Assembly: GCF_000283155.1 (NCBI RefSeq)
Contig: NW_004454163.1
Span: 223,878-287,877, forward strand
Direction of reading: 5' to 3'
Length of the DNA stretch: 64,000 nucleotides
From: Ceratotherium simum simum
Lineage: Eukaryota > Chordata > Mammalia > Perissodactyla > Rhinocerotidae
The position numbers were made by a program, and so were the translations under genes. The notes beneath the pieces were generated by a model. It was not told the DNA's origin. It searched no databases and worked only from the letters and a program-made list of their open reading frames with translations. Positions 36,346 through 52,154 of this stretch are shown here, piece after piece (position 1 is the first letter of the stretch; every line of letters starts with the position of its first letter).

Positions 36346-37771
36346 AAACAGATAATGTTTATTTTTTGCTATAATGAATGAAATTCATTTTTCAACAGAA
36401 ATCTAAAACAGTAGCAACTGGGATGATCTAAATCTCCTGTTATTTATACCTTCATATATCTGCAACAGGCCTTTTCTCCATTCCATGACGTTCAGAAATG
36501 CTATTTTAAGAAAATCATAGGTATTGAGTTGAAATATAGTCTTAACATGTGTCTTGAAGTTCCTGTAGACTGAAATTCATCAACCACTACTTTTTGGTCA
36601 TTTAATGATTTAAGGAGAGAGTGTGTGTGTGTGTGTGTGTGTGTATCTATGTGTGTATGTATGTGTGTGTGTGTGTGTATGGTTTACTCCATCAATTTGA
36701 TGGTTTATGTCAGCTAAACTTGTAAATGTTACCATATACCCCTTTGTTCAAATGAGGATTTAAAATAAGTACTAGCATTGATTCCCGGGGTAACTGTGTT
36801 TGGGTTGCCTGTGGGGTCTTCAGATGGTGTTGAAGCTAGGGCCTTTTTGAAAAAAATCAACTTACAAGTCTAACATGTGAGTTCAAAAATCAATTTTACA
36901 AGTGCAAGATGGTAAGCAGTTCATCTGAGAAACACCCAGGAGTCTGAGTTAACCACGGCCATTAACGGGAGCCAACAGAACGATGCAGCGGTAAACAATG
37001 CCAATCCCACCTCGAGCTGCACTAGGAGAAGCACTGTATCCACATCAAAGGCAAAAAGGAGCCTCTGCAGAATGGGCAGGACGCAGACGGGAGGAGTTCA
37101 GTTGTGGAGGGCACCTCAGTTTCTTCTATTTGAAAGTAAAGAATAAACCAGAATGCTCAACCACTGAAGAAACTGTTTGATGTTTAGCCTGCGGCAGAGA
37201 AGATTTAAGGAGCTCAGGTGATTATGTTCAGGTATTTGAAGGATCTCTAAGTACAAGTTCCTACTACGGAGACTTGCTTGTCTTGTTGACCACCATTGCC
37301 CCGTTTCTTGAAAAAGGCCTGGCATATGACAAATGCTCAAAAATACTTGTTGAATGAGAAATGATGAAATGAACGACCTCAGGGTATAAGAGAATATACT
37401 TGCCGCTGTGTGTGGTGCCAAAAAATGAAACCGGCACCAGTGGGTACAAATTTTAGGAACATATGCTTCAGTAAAACTTTTTAAGAAATGACTTTTTAAC
37501 AGTTAGAGCTCTCCAAAGATGGAGCAGACTTTGTAAGGCAGCGATCTCCTCCTCATTCGGGGGGAGAGAGTGGCAATGGTGTTCCTGCAGAAACTGGATA
37601 ACCATCTGTCAAGGATGCTACAGCAATGAAAACACTGTTTACATCCCCGAACACCACAAGGGTTTCATTTTTACCTATCTGCAGTTTCTGCAGAGAAAAC
37701 CTTCTGCTGACATAAAATCATTAGGCTGAAATGAAGGATTTTAAACCATTTTAGGAGTGACTCAACAAAAT
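36346..37771. other. Unannotated intron
   Basis: Holds the TG microsatellite at 36.6 kb and a LINE 3'-end-like piece near 37.3 kb (ACAAATGCTCAAAAATACTT). At 37.6 kb, CTGGATAACCATCTGTCAAG and GATGCTACAGC resemble an L3/CR1-type 3' end. Bases 37649-37687 resemble 36211-36249. Confidence 0.4.
36621..36680. repeat. (TG)n microsatellite, interrupted
   Basis: About 60 bp of GT units with TATCTATG and TATGTATG interruptions. Confidence 0.95.
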
Positions 37772-37864
37772 GTGTTAGAGTGGTTCCCAAATGCAGGTAC
37801 ATAAAAACATCTGTGGAGCGTGTTATAAATACAGATTTCTAAGTCCCACTTGATCTCATTTCTC
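37772..37864 (+). mobile_element. Truncated hAT-type MITE
   Basis: AGTGGTTCCCAAATGCAGG, AACATCTGTGGAGCGTGTTA and TACAGATTTCTAAGTCCCAC match the left half of the MER20-like family. The right half is absent. Confidence 0.5.
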
Positions 37865-37994
37865 TAGTCCACTCCGCGATATTGTCCTAGCAATTATCTC
37901 CTCTCTTCTGCACCATCAGTTTTTCCCTCCCTACTGGATTCTTTGCCATCATCATGCAAACATGTTACTCCCATCTTTAAAAAATACCCTTGGG

Positions 37995-38264
37995 GGGCCG
38001 GCCCTGTAGTGGGGTGGTTAAGTTCACCAGCTCCACTTCCCCGGCCTGGGGTTCACAGGTTCAGATCCGGGGCACGGACCTACGCACCACTTATCAAGCC
38101 ATGCTGTGGCAGGTGTCTCACATATAAAATAGAGGAAGATNNNNNNNNNNNNNNNNNNNNNNNNNNNNNNNNNNNNNNNNNNNNNNNNNNNNNNNNNNNN
38201 NNNNNNNNNNNNNNNNNNNNNNNNNNNNNNNNNNNNNNNNNNNNNNNNNNAAAAAAAAAAAAAA
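37995..38264 (+). mobile_element. ERE SINE (copy 4), inside the L2, containing an assembly gap
   Basis: The head is GGGCCGGCCCTGTAGTGGGG, then GGTTCAGATCCGGGGCACGG, GCCATGCTGTGGCAGGTGTC and AAAATAGAGGAAGAT, where N begins. After the gap only an A tail remains. The flanks AAAAAATACCCTTGG and AAAAAATCCTCTATTG are both parts of the interrupted L2 and form a decayed target duplication. Confidence 0.9.
38141..38250. other. Assembly gap (110 N)
   Basis: Bases are undetermined. Translations crossing it are meaningless. Confidence 1.
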
Positions 38265-39688
38265 TCCTCTATTGACCCTGCTTCTCTCTCCAACTCCAAA
38301 ACCACCCAATTTCTCTTCTCCCTTTTTAAAGAACTGAATTTGTATCCAGCCTTCCTCCTCCACCTGACTGTTGAACACACCCAAATAAAGACACCAGTTA
38401 CCTCCATGTTGTGAAGTCAATGGTGAATTCTCTGTCCTCATCTGGGTTGACCCTTCAGTAGCATTTGGCACGGATGATCACTCCCTCTCTTTACAACACT
38501 CCCTCACTTGCCTTCAAAGATACCACACCATACTGATTCTTCTCCTGCCTCCCCAGTCAGTCTCCATTCCGCCTCTTAATCCTGACTTCCTAACACTGGA
38601 GTGCTCAAAGGCTCAATGTGAAACCATTTCTGTTCTTTCTTTGGTTTTCTCCTCCTCACACTCGCTCCTTAGTGATTTCACCCTGGGTCATGGCTTTACT
38701 TAACTGTTTATACACTTAGCACTCCCCACTCTGCAGCCCAGCCCACTCCACTGAACCCCAAACCCATATCTAAATGTCTCCTTGACATCTCTGATATTCA
38801 TCTCCACAGATTCAAACCAAGTTCCTGATGTTCCCCATCACAGTGACTAACCTCCTTCTCAGTGTTCGGACAAAATATCATGGAGTCATCCTTGACTCCT
38901 CTTTTTTCACACCACTCATCCAATCCATCAAATCCTTTCAGTTCTATTGTCAAAACATACTCAGAGAATGAAGTTGGACTTCTGTCTCACACCACATACA
39001 AAAATTACCTCAAAACAGGTCAATGACCTAAACATAAGAGCTAAAACCATAAAAATCTTAGAAGAAAACATAGGTGTACATCTTCATGACCTTAGATTTT
39101 GCAGTGGATTCTTAGATATGACACCAAAAACAGCAGCAACAAGAGGAAAAACAGATAAAATGGACTTCATTAAAGTTAAAAAATTTTGTGCATAAAAGGA
39201 CATCATCAAGAAAATGAAAAGACAAGCTAGAGAATGAGAGAAAATATTTGCAAATCATATCTCTGGTAAGGGGCTAGTATCCAGAATATATAAAGAAACC
39301 TTACAACTCAAAAACAAAAAACAAACAATCCAGTTAAAAAATGGGGGAAAGATTTGAATAGACATTTTTCCAAAGAACATATACAAATGATACATATGAA
39401 AAGATACTCCACATTAGCAGTCATTAGGGAAATGCAAAGGAGGTACCACTTCACACCTGCTAGAATGGCTACAATCATAAATGGAAAATAATACGTTTTA
39501 GTGAGGATATGGAGAAATTTGAACCCTTGCATACTGCTAGTGGGAACGTGAAATGGTTCAGCTGCTGTGGAAAAGAGTCTGGCAGTTCCTCAAAAAGTTA
39601 AACATAGAATTACCATATGACCCCTCAATTCCACTCCCAGGTATATACCCAAAAGAATTGAAAACAGGTACTCAAAAAAGTACATGTA

Positions 39689-39986
39689 GGGCTGGCCCCG
39701 TGGCATAGTGGTTAAACGCACGTGCTCCACTACTGGCGGCTGGGGTTCGGATCCCCGGCGCGCACCGACGCACCGCTTCTCCAGCCATGCTGAGGCCGCG
39801 TCCCACATACAGCAACTAGAAGGATGTGCAACTATGACATACAACTATCTACTGGGGCTTTGGGGAAACAAAAAAAAGGAGGAGGATTGACAATAGATGT
39901 TAGCTCAGGGCCAGTCTTCCTCAGCAAAAAGAGGAGGATTGGCAATGGATGTTAGCTCAGGGCTGATCTCCCTCACAAAAAAAAAC
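39689..39986 (+). mobile_element. ERE SINE, long type (copy 5), inside the L1
   Basis: The head is GGGCTGGCCCCGTGGCATAG with box B GGTTCGGATCCC. The long-type module is AGCAACTAGAAGGATGTGCA with CATACAACTATCTACTGG, then two copies of the GGAGGATTG(A/G)CAAT...TTAGCTCAGGG module and an A tail. A perfect 14-bp target duplication, AAAAAGTACATGTA, lies at 39675-39688 and 39987-40000. Confidence 0.96.
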
Positions 39987-40117
39987 AAAAAGTACATGTA
40001 TATACATGTTCATACCAGCATTATTCACAATAGCCAAAAGGTGAAAACATCCCAAACATCCATTGACTAATGAATGGGTAAACAAATAGTTTACAAACAA
40101 ATTGTAAACTATACACA

Positions 40118-40118
40118 G

Positions 40119-40148
<30 letters not shown>
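40118..40148. repeat. (CATA)n microsatellite within the L1
   Basis: ACATACATACATACATACAT continues for about 30 bp. A perfect 11-bp-arm inverted repeat (ATAGTTTACAA, loop ACAAA, TTGTAAACTAT) lies just before it at 40086-40112. Confidence 0.9.
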
Positions 40149-40149
<1 letters not shown>

Positions 40150-41105
40150 ATGGAATACTATTCAGCCATAAAAAAGAATGAAGTACTGATAACTGCTACA
40201 GTTTGGATGAATCTCCAAAACATTATGCTAAGTGAAAGAAGCCAGACACAAAAGGGTTGTGGGACCTGGGGGAGGGAGAATTTGGGAGAAAATGCTTAAT
40301 GGATAAGGGGTTTTACTTTGAAGTAATGAAAATGATTTAGAACTAGATAGAGGTGGTGGTTACAAAATATTAAAATGTACTAAGTTACATTGAATGGTTC
40401 ACTTTAAAATGTTTAATGTTATGTGAACTTCACTTCAATAAATTATTTTTTTAAATATTCAGGATGTGAACCTTTCTCCTACCTCTACTGCTACCACCTG
40501 GGTCCAAGCCACCATCTTCTCTCACCTAGATTGTCACCAGCCTCCTAACTGGTCTCCTCCTCCTCTCTTATCCCCTTTGGTTTTTCTCAACACAACAGCC
40601 AGAATGATACTATTCTGTCAGTCAGATCATGTATTTCCTCTGTTGAAAGCCCTCTAATAGCTTTTTACTCCTCACAGTCAAGGCCAAAGTCCTTACAGTG
40701 GTCTACAAGGCCCCACACACCGTGGCCTGTTACTGCTCTAGCCTTGTCTCACCTCATCGCCTCCTACTCTGCCCCTTCCTCTCTCCACTATCATCACACC
40801 AGTCTCCTTGCTGTTCCTTCAACATTCCAGATGCACTTCTGCCCCAGGGCTCTTGCACTTGCTGTTTGCTCTATTTTGAATGCTTCTCCCCTAGATATCT
40901 GTAGCTCTTGGACCATCACCAACATCGGTTCTTACTCAAATGTCTCCTATGCAATGAGCCTCCCATGACCATCCTATCTAAACTGCAGAACTATACATTC
41001 TCCCTCTTTCCCTTCTCTACCTTATTTTTCTCTGTAGCATTTATACCACCTAATGTACAGTAAATTTTACTTATTTATTGTGTTTATTTTCTACTCCCCA
41101 GTAGA

Positions 41106-42724
41106 TGCTTACTAAAGAGCCTAAAAGAACAGAGAGAAAGGGCTCTCTGATCTTAGAAGGACAGATTTTAAACCATTCGGGTACCTGCTTGCTAATAGGT
41201 CTGCATATGTGAACTGTGACTTACTTTCTTTAATGCAGATCTGACTGCTAGTTTGGGAGAGAGCAGACCTCAGCCACTCCAAACTACTGATGGCTGTGAA
41301 GAACTGCAAAAAGATTTAAAAAAAAAAAAAAAGAGAGAGACCACCCAAACTGGCTTATCTTGGTTTGCAGCACTGCATTAAGAAAGCTGAACTTAAAATA
41401 TATGAAAACGGATATAAAAAATTCTAAGTCTGAAATAAAGTCTAAATGATTATGAAAATAAGGATGAAATTTCTTAGTTCTTATTTTGATCTTATTATAT
41501 ATACCTAATTGCTCTTTAAAAAAAATAAAACTGTCATAAAGTATAAAAAAAGTTCTCCACCCCTGAGAATCTACATGGCTGTGTTTCATTTGCAACTCCT
41601 GAGAGCTTGTCATCAATATCCAAGAGAACAATCTCAGTACTTCGTGCCTTTTCCCACAATCAACTGCAAATCCGTAAAGTACAAGGGGCTGGCCGACTTT
41701 ATAAACAAGATGTTTATAAACCTACCTTTCAAATATTTTAAAACATTTACACATTCAATAACAAAAAAGATTTATAAAAATTAAAAAAAATTAAAACAAA
41801 AGCCAAGGTTTCATAACAAATTCATACAAGCCTGGAACACAACAGAACTGCTTAAAATAATATGGCTTCCCAACTCAGTAACACATGTCATACAAAAATA
41901 CTCATATTACTAAAAAAGTAATGCAGTTGTATAGTCCTACTAAACTAATAAAAAATATTTCAGTACTGTTATCTAAAGATACGATACTGCAGCTTCCTCC
42001 GAGCATGTTATTGTAGACCAGCCTCAATCAGTAAGTAAACTAATCTAAATCAAATTCCGTCTAGTTGAAAATAATCATCATGCACTGCCCAGAGTTGGTG
42101 AGTATGAATGGATTACTGAAAATATTCTTGGTAATTGCAGGTTGCTATTTATGTTGACCAGAGTTGGAGGAGTTTACTTAGTGAAATGTCTAAGCATGCA
42201 GACCACCAATGCAAAACACACAAGAAAATCACTCTGACGTCCACACTAAAAGCAGCCTAGATCCTCTCTGCCGTGTCACAGTGTGGTTGCTATTTCCTAG
42301 TGTCAGGTACACTGCTGGAGACAGAATGAAAATTTATGACTGCAGTTATTTTATTTTCAAGTAATGTGCGACCACAAGAGATTTTTCTACTTCAGTGGAG
42401 CAAAAGTTAAATATTAAAGACTAAATATTATTTTCCAAAGCCCTAAATTTTTCTGCTTGTAAACAAGTATGTGCAAAATACTCATGGTGACAATAATTGA
42501 AAGATATTTTTTAATTATGGGGGGGTTGTTTGCCTGATAGTCAAGAATTCCCAAATATGTCTAGTAACACCAAAGTCATGGTGATAAGTGGGGAATAAAG
42601 AAGACCAGCGCTAAGATAAACCTGTCACAAGACACCTGCACAGTTGGGCTAGCTCCCATTAGCCCTCACTCTTCCCTGCATTATTCCATAAGGGTTTTTT
42701 TAATCATCACCATCAGCAGCACAA
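41106..42724. other. Unannotated AT-rich intron
   Basis: A 15-base A run at 41.32 kb. No exon or interspersed repeat was recognised. Confidence 0.45.
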
Positions 42725-42870
42725 AATTAGGAACGGGGGAACCGGGGTTCTAATTCCAAATCTGTAGCTAACAATCGAAAGAGCTGTATAATCATAGGAA
42801 AAGCCTCTAATCTCTCTGAGCTCTAACTTGCTTATCTGTAAAATGAGCAGGTTGGTAATAAATGCTTTTA
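42725..42870 (+). mobile_element. MIR SINE (sense)
   Basis: GGGGTTCTAATTCCAAATCT, AAGCCTCTAATCTCTCTGAG and TTGCTTATCTGTAAAATGAG follow MIR order. Confidence 0.65.
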
Positions 42871-42974
42871 AAACAGAATAGAAAAATACAAGGTAAAAAT
42901 GACTATCTGAACATATTAAAATTGATCTTAATTTATAAAGGCAAACACAGAGAATACCACAGGATAAAAAAGGA

Positions 42975-43600
42975 ATGTTTTTCACCCGAGGGGAAACAGG
43001 AAAAGGGAAAACATTATAAAACTAAATGGTAATGAGGATGTAGAAAAGAACTAACATACTTTTAGCCCTGTAAAGAAGAGTCCTACAAAAATGAAAAAAA
43101 AAAAATACTGTCATATGCTACATTCCTTTGGCCTAATAATTCTACTTTTGAACACAAATCCTCAAAGAAAATATCCCTAAAGAAAAATCAAAGCTCTCTA
43201 AAAAAAGTCTTCATAGCAGTACTATATATAAGACAGAAAAATTGGAAACAACCTGTAAGTGCAAAAATAGAGGCATAGTTAAGCAAAATCTAATTTTGCT
43301 AACAAAATGGAACAAAGGCCTTTATAGCCATTTTTTATATACTGAACTATTTTCAAAAGAGTGGAAATATTCAACATGATATAACAAGAAATGTAAAGGT
43401 TGATCACAAAATACCTTTGCCCTCTTTATGACTTTACAAAACACACACTGATGAAAACCAGAAGAGAAACTGGAGAGATATAACTAGTTCATTGGGTCCA
43501 CTCTTTCTATAAAATTCATTACAATAGCAAAAACAAAAGAGGGATGGGGAGAAGGGAATGCTCTACTTCATGCTTCTTCTACGTAGCTTTTCTAACATGA
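42975..43600 (+). mobile_element. L1M LINE 3' part (old)
   Basis: TAATGAGGATGTAGAAAAGA, GGCCTAATAATTCTACTTTT, AGTACTATATATAAGACAGA, AAATTGGAAACAACCTGTAA and TATAGCCATTTTTTATATAC correspond to the degenerate end of L1 ORF2 and the 3' UTR. No open frame remains. Confidence 0.7.
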
Positions 43601-47559
<3,959 letters not shown>

Positions 47560-48520
47560 AATATCACACAGTATTCAATCTCAAAAATGCATTAGGAGCA
47601 ACAGTGAGATATTAGTTCAGATCCATCAAATTAGCAAGTCTGTTATGTACAAGAAAGGATTGTATCAACTCAAGGATACAGGATATATACAAGGATAACC
47701 CCTTACGAAGGGGCTAGTGGAAGCTCGTACAGTCACATGCAAGTGCAATCTGGAAATTCTAGTGAAGACGAATGTGGACATATTCCACACGGTAGGTATA
47801 TTCCTAGGGAAACTCTCCCCTGGGCGTCCCAGTCGACACGTGCGGGAATGTTCACCGCCACGTGGTTATAGCCGCAGGACCTGGAGACTGTCCGAACAGC
47901 CATCAACGGGAGAACGGACTAATATACTTTCACATAGACAAAGAAAGGAGCGCTCAACAACATTAAAATGGAAGAAGTGGAGCTACATTTACCCACAGGG
48001 TTACATCTCAAAACAAACAAACAAACAGTCAGTGTCTTTAACTTCCATGCAAAGTTGAAAGAGAAATTTAATTATAAATCAAGCTAGGATGACTATTATT
48101 TTTAGTAAGTTCAGAAATTTATTTAGACAACATTCCAAATTTAGATTCGAGACAAAGCACACTGCAGTGTGAATCTTGCAAAAAAAATAAAAATAAAAGG
48201 CATGATTGATGACTCCATTTTTATACATAAAGTTTAAATACAAAAGATAATGTAACATTATTGACATGCATAAAAATGTACAAGGCAGTGATAAACACCA
48301 AGTGTAGGATAGTGGCTACTCCAGGGGAGGGCAAGACAGGAAAGGCGACATGAAGGATCATACAGGTAGCTTTGATTTTATTTGTAATAATTCATTTCTT
48401 TCAAAAGGAATCTAAAGTGAACGGTAAAATGTGAAGATGTGCGTAGGCACATGGGTGCAAATTATATTATTCCCTATATATCCTGTATGCTCTACATATT
48501 TCATAATAAGAAAGAGAAAA
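47560..48520 (+). mobile_element. Old L1ME-type LINE 3' part
   Basis: Degenerate L1 pieces in order: GTGAGATATTAGTTCAGATC, CATCAAATTAGCAAGTCTG, GGGAATGTTCACCGCCACGT, ACAGCCATCAACGGGAGAAC, AGTGGCTACTCCAGGGGAGG and ATATTTCATAATAAGAAAGA. No ORF2 frame survives. A short (AAAC)n repeat lies at 48.01 kb. Confidence 0.6.
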
Positions 48521-48579
48521 CATTAGGGACTAACTGAGAAGTAAGAAGTTGGGCTTCCACCCGTCAAGGTTGGGCTACC

Positions 48580-48680
48580 AGGCGATACTTCGATACTTGC
48601 CAGCTGTAAATCTCCAGGCACTTACCCTGGGCCTGGCACAAAGCAAGCACTCAGTAAGTGAAAGCTTTTGCTTTTAGCTA
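48580..48680 (+). mobile_element. MIR 3' fragment
   Basis: GGGCCTGGCACAAAGCAAGC followed by ACTCAGTAAGTG is the terminal MIR pattern. Confidence 0.55.
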
Positions 48681-49861
48681 ACCACAACAAATAAAGGGAA
48701 CTCCCCAGTTCACTATATAAAAGGGACCCATGTGCTGTAAATCTGTGTCCCACAGATAGGTTAGGGGTGGGCCTCTTCACCTCCAGTCCAGGCTTCTACA
48801 GTGGGAGGCCGAGGCAGTTTCCCACCCAGAGGGGTAGGTGGGAACAGAGCAGGGGCAGCAGATCAGAGGCAAACAAGGGGAGGCATGCAGTAAATCAGGG
48901 TCACATTCCAACCTGGGCATTCAGGTCACGGCAGCATGCAGTGCTACAGGTAAGCACCCAGAGATCAATGAAGTCTAAACAGCAGAGGAACACTGTCATC
49001 TTTGCTTTAACTCCACCACTACTGTCATGTTTTCTAGTGGATCTGTCCTAAGGTAAGGGAATAAGCACCAACGTGCTCCTCACTCAAACCCACAGGAATG
49101 GGATTTCAAGGTCACATCAAGTCCATCAGTCATACTGTGAATGTTCACTTCTGAGTTTCCGTCTCCACCTTATTTCAGAAAAGGGAACCTCTGTCCTCAA
49201 CGTGCTACCCCTTCCTCAACCTCTCTGCTCATTCTCCTCATCTAGGAAAGGGGACCCACCTACATGGAGTGGCTGTGAGAATTCCTGAAACTATGTTGGC
49301 AAAGCACATCTCCAACAAATACCGGCGACCAGTATTAAAAACCCATGGGGGTCATGTATTACTTTATGAGACTTTCAAATTTGTTTTAAACAGCTCAAAC
49401 TTTTCTAAATTATTCTTCCCCAAGACAAAACGGATCCACAAAATAACATGCTGTTATTATTCTATAATGCATTTTCTTAAAACCAGGCTCCATAAAATTA
49501 TTAAAATAGATATTTTTGCCTATTAATTTATTATTAATTTCCTCTCTTAACACTCAGTCCAAAAATAACAAAATTAACATGTTCAAAAAACAAACAAGAA
49601 GCACTGAAATGAACAGACTCTCCAAACTGGAGATATTTCAGGCTTACTTCACGTCAAGCACTGTGCTGGTACATCAATATCTCATCTAATGCAACCCTAC
49701 AAGGCTGGGGCTGAACTAGGTCTGAGACTGGAGGAGCCCAGAGAGCCAGTGACAAGATCCACCCAGGGAAGCTGACTCCACTCATGCAGCCTCTGATGGC
49801 TATAGCTTTTTGGACATTGAAAGTTCTCTAGTTTAACCCATAGCTGATGTTTGAACGTTTA
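48681..49861. other. Unannotated intron
   Basis: No exon or clear repeat was recognised. A piece near 49.66 kb (AGCACTGTGCTGGTACATCA) resembles an MIR/L2 end. Confidence 0.4.
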
Positions 49862-50077
49862 CAATTGGTCTCAACCCGGCGTGGCTTTGCCCCCAGGGGA
49901 CATCTGGCAATGTCTGCACACATTTAGTTGCTGCAGTCAGGAGGTGGGTGCTCATGGCTTCTAGTGGCTAGAGGCCAGGGACGCTGCTAACATCACACAC
50001 TGCACAGGACAGCCTCCACCACAGAGAATTATCCAGCCCAAAATGTCAATAGGGCCAAGGGTGAGACACCCTGTTCT
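49862..50077 (+). mobile_element. hAT-Charlie MITE (CAGTGGTTCTCAACC type)
   Basis: TGGTCTCAACCCGGCGTGGC, GGGGACATCTGGCAATGTCT, GGCCAGGGACGCTGCTAACA and AATTATCCAGCCCAAAATGT show the same family as the copy at 14.6 kb. It ends GGTGAGACACCCTG. Confidence 0.75.
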
Positions 50078-50357
50078 ACAGCAACCCACGAAAAACGAGT
50101 GTCCACCTACCCTTTAGCACCCCTAGCAGTGGGAAGCCCATTATCTCCTCAAACAGCCCACTAAACTCTTTCTGGAACATCCTCCTTTTCAGAAAACCAA
50201 AACCCTGCCAGTGTGGCTCACCCCCAACATTAACTGATTAGGCTGCCAGGCCCAGGATGAGGCTCCAGAAGTTCAAAGAAAGGAACCCTCCCCTCAGAAT
50301 GTTCCCTGCGGTGCAAGGAGGAGGCTGTGAATCACGTGCATTTTCTTAATATTTGAG

Positions 50358-50675
50358 TAACGTAAGGGTCAGTGAACATTCTTCTATAAAGGGTCAGACA
50401 GTAAATACTGGAGGCTTGGCAGGCCACAGGATCTCTGCTGATCTGCTGCTGCAGTACAAAAGCAGTCACAGACCGTCAGAAATGAATGAACGTGGCTCTG
50501 TTCATTCAGATAAAACTTTATTTATGGACACTGAAATTTGAATTTCATTTAATTTTCAAGTGTCAAAAATATTCTTCTTCTGATTTTTTAAAAGCTTTTA
50601 AGCATTTAAAAAGGTGAAAAACATTCTTGCCCATATGAAAATGGGGATCAGGACTGTAGCCTGCAGACCCCTGGA
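50358..50675 (+). mobile_element. hAT-type MITE (GGGCCAGATAGTAAATATT type)
   Basis: TATAAAGGGTCAGACAGTAA, ATACTGGAGGCTTGGCAGG, AGATAAAACTTTATTTATGG, TTTCATTTAATTTTCAAGTG and CCTGCAGACCCCTGG cover the element from end to end. Confidence 0.75.
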
Positions 50676-50884
50676 ATAGTGTGTTAAGTTTTATGAAATA
50701 TCGCTCTCTCTCTTAATTCTCACAACAGCCCCTTGAGGGGGGTGAAATTATCCACGTTGTGCAAAGGAGCGAATAGATTCTCACTCAGACGTGAAATACT
50801 CAAGACCTCACATCCAGAAAGAGGAAGAAGCAAGGTTCTCTCTATAGTCTTTCAAAGTAGAACAAATAATTACAGTACAATTCT

Positions 50885-51900
50885 TTCAGGAAACACGTAC
50901 TGAGTGTCCATTGGCCGCTAGAAACAGAACCAGACACGGCCTCTGCCTTTAAGAGATTCAAGGTTTAATGCGGGAGCAAAATAGAGAAGTGACTGCAATA
51001 GAAAGCAGCGACTGGGAGGGAGAAAGATGCAGAGGGCATGAGGGGGGCCCAGGGCAGGAGTCTGGGGGCCTCCCAAGTACAACCCAGGAGTAGCCAGGCG
51101 GTGGGGGTTGGCGGGGAAGCCATCCCAGGCGGTCACTGCTTGAGCTGGAACAAGGCGGCAAGAAACAGCATACTGCTTAGGGAATTACAATGAGTTCAGT
51201 GTCACTGGAGTCCAAGAAGCAAGGCAGGAAGTCAAAAGTTGAGGCTGGAGAGTTAGACTGGGTTAGATCATAGATGGTTGGGGGCTTGGGGTTATCCTGT
51301 TGGCTCTGGGGAGCCAGGCAGGGATTTTAAGCACGGGGAGATCCTACTTGATAGAAAATTCTCTGATGCTTCGTGGGAAAAGTTTGGGGGGGGTGACAAG
51401 TGACAGCTGGGGGATAAGTTAGGACACAGACTTGAATCAGGCAGTGGCTGCAGGAACGAGGAAGGGGCAGATTGTATCAATATGCAGACAGTTAAAATTG
51501 ATAGGGCTCAGTGAGGGCAGGGACTCACAGTGGCAGGGACAGAGGGAGGAAATGATGCCCTCCCCCATGTTTCCAGCTGAGTGACATGGGTGGCACAAAC
51601 TAAGAAAGATAATCGCAAAATTATAATGTCAGGAACAAAGTGCTAAAGAAGCAGAAAGAATGGGATGATAAATCTGCCTGTAGAAATCAAAGAAGGCTCC
51701 ATAGCTGAAGTGACATTTAGGCTCTGTCTTTCAAGATGATTAAAAATTTGCCAGGAGAAAGAGGAGGAAGTGGAAAAGGGCATTCCAGGCAGAAGGTGCA
51801 GCATGGACAAAGGCCCTGTTGATTTATACTGAGCTTGTAGTGAAGCCAAACAACGCCGATCTATTTTACCAGGCAACTGTTAAGTCACAGCTTCCAGCAT
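50885..51900 (+). mobile_element. Ancient interspersed repeat, LINE 3'-UTR type, family not assigned
   Basis: CACGTACTGAGTGTCCATTG, CAGACACGGCCTCTGCCTTT, GGGGAGCCAGGCAGGGATTT, GAAGTGACATTTAGGCTCTG and GGGCATTCCAGGCAGAAGGT form a block order that I know as a common old repeat. It is longer here than at 20.4 and 25.4 kb. ORFs on either strand are not genes. Confidence 0.45.
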
Positions 51901-52154
51901 CTTTGCTGCTGATTTGGAGCCCCTGGGGGAAGAAATTACATTTAAGCCTCCAAGATTTGATCTCGATAAATTAATAATTCCACTAGATTTAGTCATTCCT
52001 CCCCGCTTTCTGTATCAAGAAGGTCTAATGAGACATCCTAATGACTTCATAAGGATGCTACTCAGATGCCAAAGACAGGGTGTGACGCATGCCCAGACAC
52101 TGCCCTTCCCACCAACCCAGAGTCATAAACCAGGCTTTTAAGAGATGCTGTCCA

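Larger units (their letters stand above)
38966..40455 (+). mobile_element. L1M LINE 3' part (ORF2 end plus 3' UTR), inside the L2
   Basis: The 5'-truncated copy starts near AATGAAGTTGGACTTCTGTC and reads the ORF2 C-terminal region. A 75-residue piece with KILEENIGVH and TDKMDFIKVKKFCA is still open up to 39195, then stops and shifts follow. Later hallmarks are ATTACCATATGACCCCTC, CATTATTCACAATAGCC, GGAATACTATTCAGCCAT and GCTAAGTGAAAGAAGCCAG. It ends TTCACTTCAATAAATTATTT. Flanks AACATACTCAG and AATATTCAG look like a decayed duplication of L2 sequence. An ERE splits it at 39.7 kb. It is non-functional. Confidence 0.88.
37865..41105 (+). mobile_element. Long L2 LINE remnant, split by later insertions
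   Basis: Three L2 blocks in order belong together: about 37865-37994, 38265-38965 and 40456-41105. Diagnostic pieces include CTCTTCTGCACCATCAGTTT, CAAACATGTTACTCCCATCT, GGAGTCATCCTTGACTCCTC, GTCCAAGCCACCATCTTCTC, CTCCTAACTGGTCTCCTCC, CTACAAGGCCCCACACACCG and CAGGGCTCTTGCACTTGCTG. The plus-strand frame near 40.5 kb still reads part of the L2 reverse transcriptase tail (LNTTARMIL), but with stops, so it is dead. An ERE and an L1 interrupt it. Confidence 0.85.

Noticed and set aside
36621..36680. Regular spacing considered as a CRISPR-like or satellite array
   Set aside because: It is a plain TG microsatellite; no repeat-spacer structure exists anywhere in the window.
37943..38471. ORFs of 110-127 codons across the N run on both strands
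   Set aside because: They are open only because N has no stops. The real sequence is ERE and L2.
38947..39195. 82-codon ORF with protein-like sequence
   Set aside because: Not a host gene; it is the decayed C-terminal end of L1 ORF2 and is annotated as L1.
39590..39890. Related Cys/Trp-containing ORFs here and at 54465-54726
   Set aside because: They read the same ERE consensus in sense or antisense. Similarity between them reflects SINE copies, not a gene family.
40466..40968. Three overlapping plus-strand ORFs with protein-like sequence
   Set aside because: They are pieces of the decayed L2 reverse-transcriptase region with frameshifts and stops.
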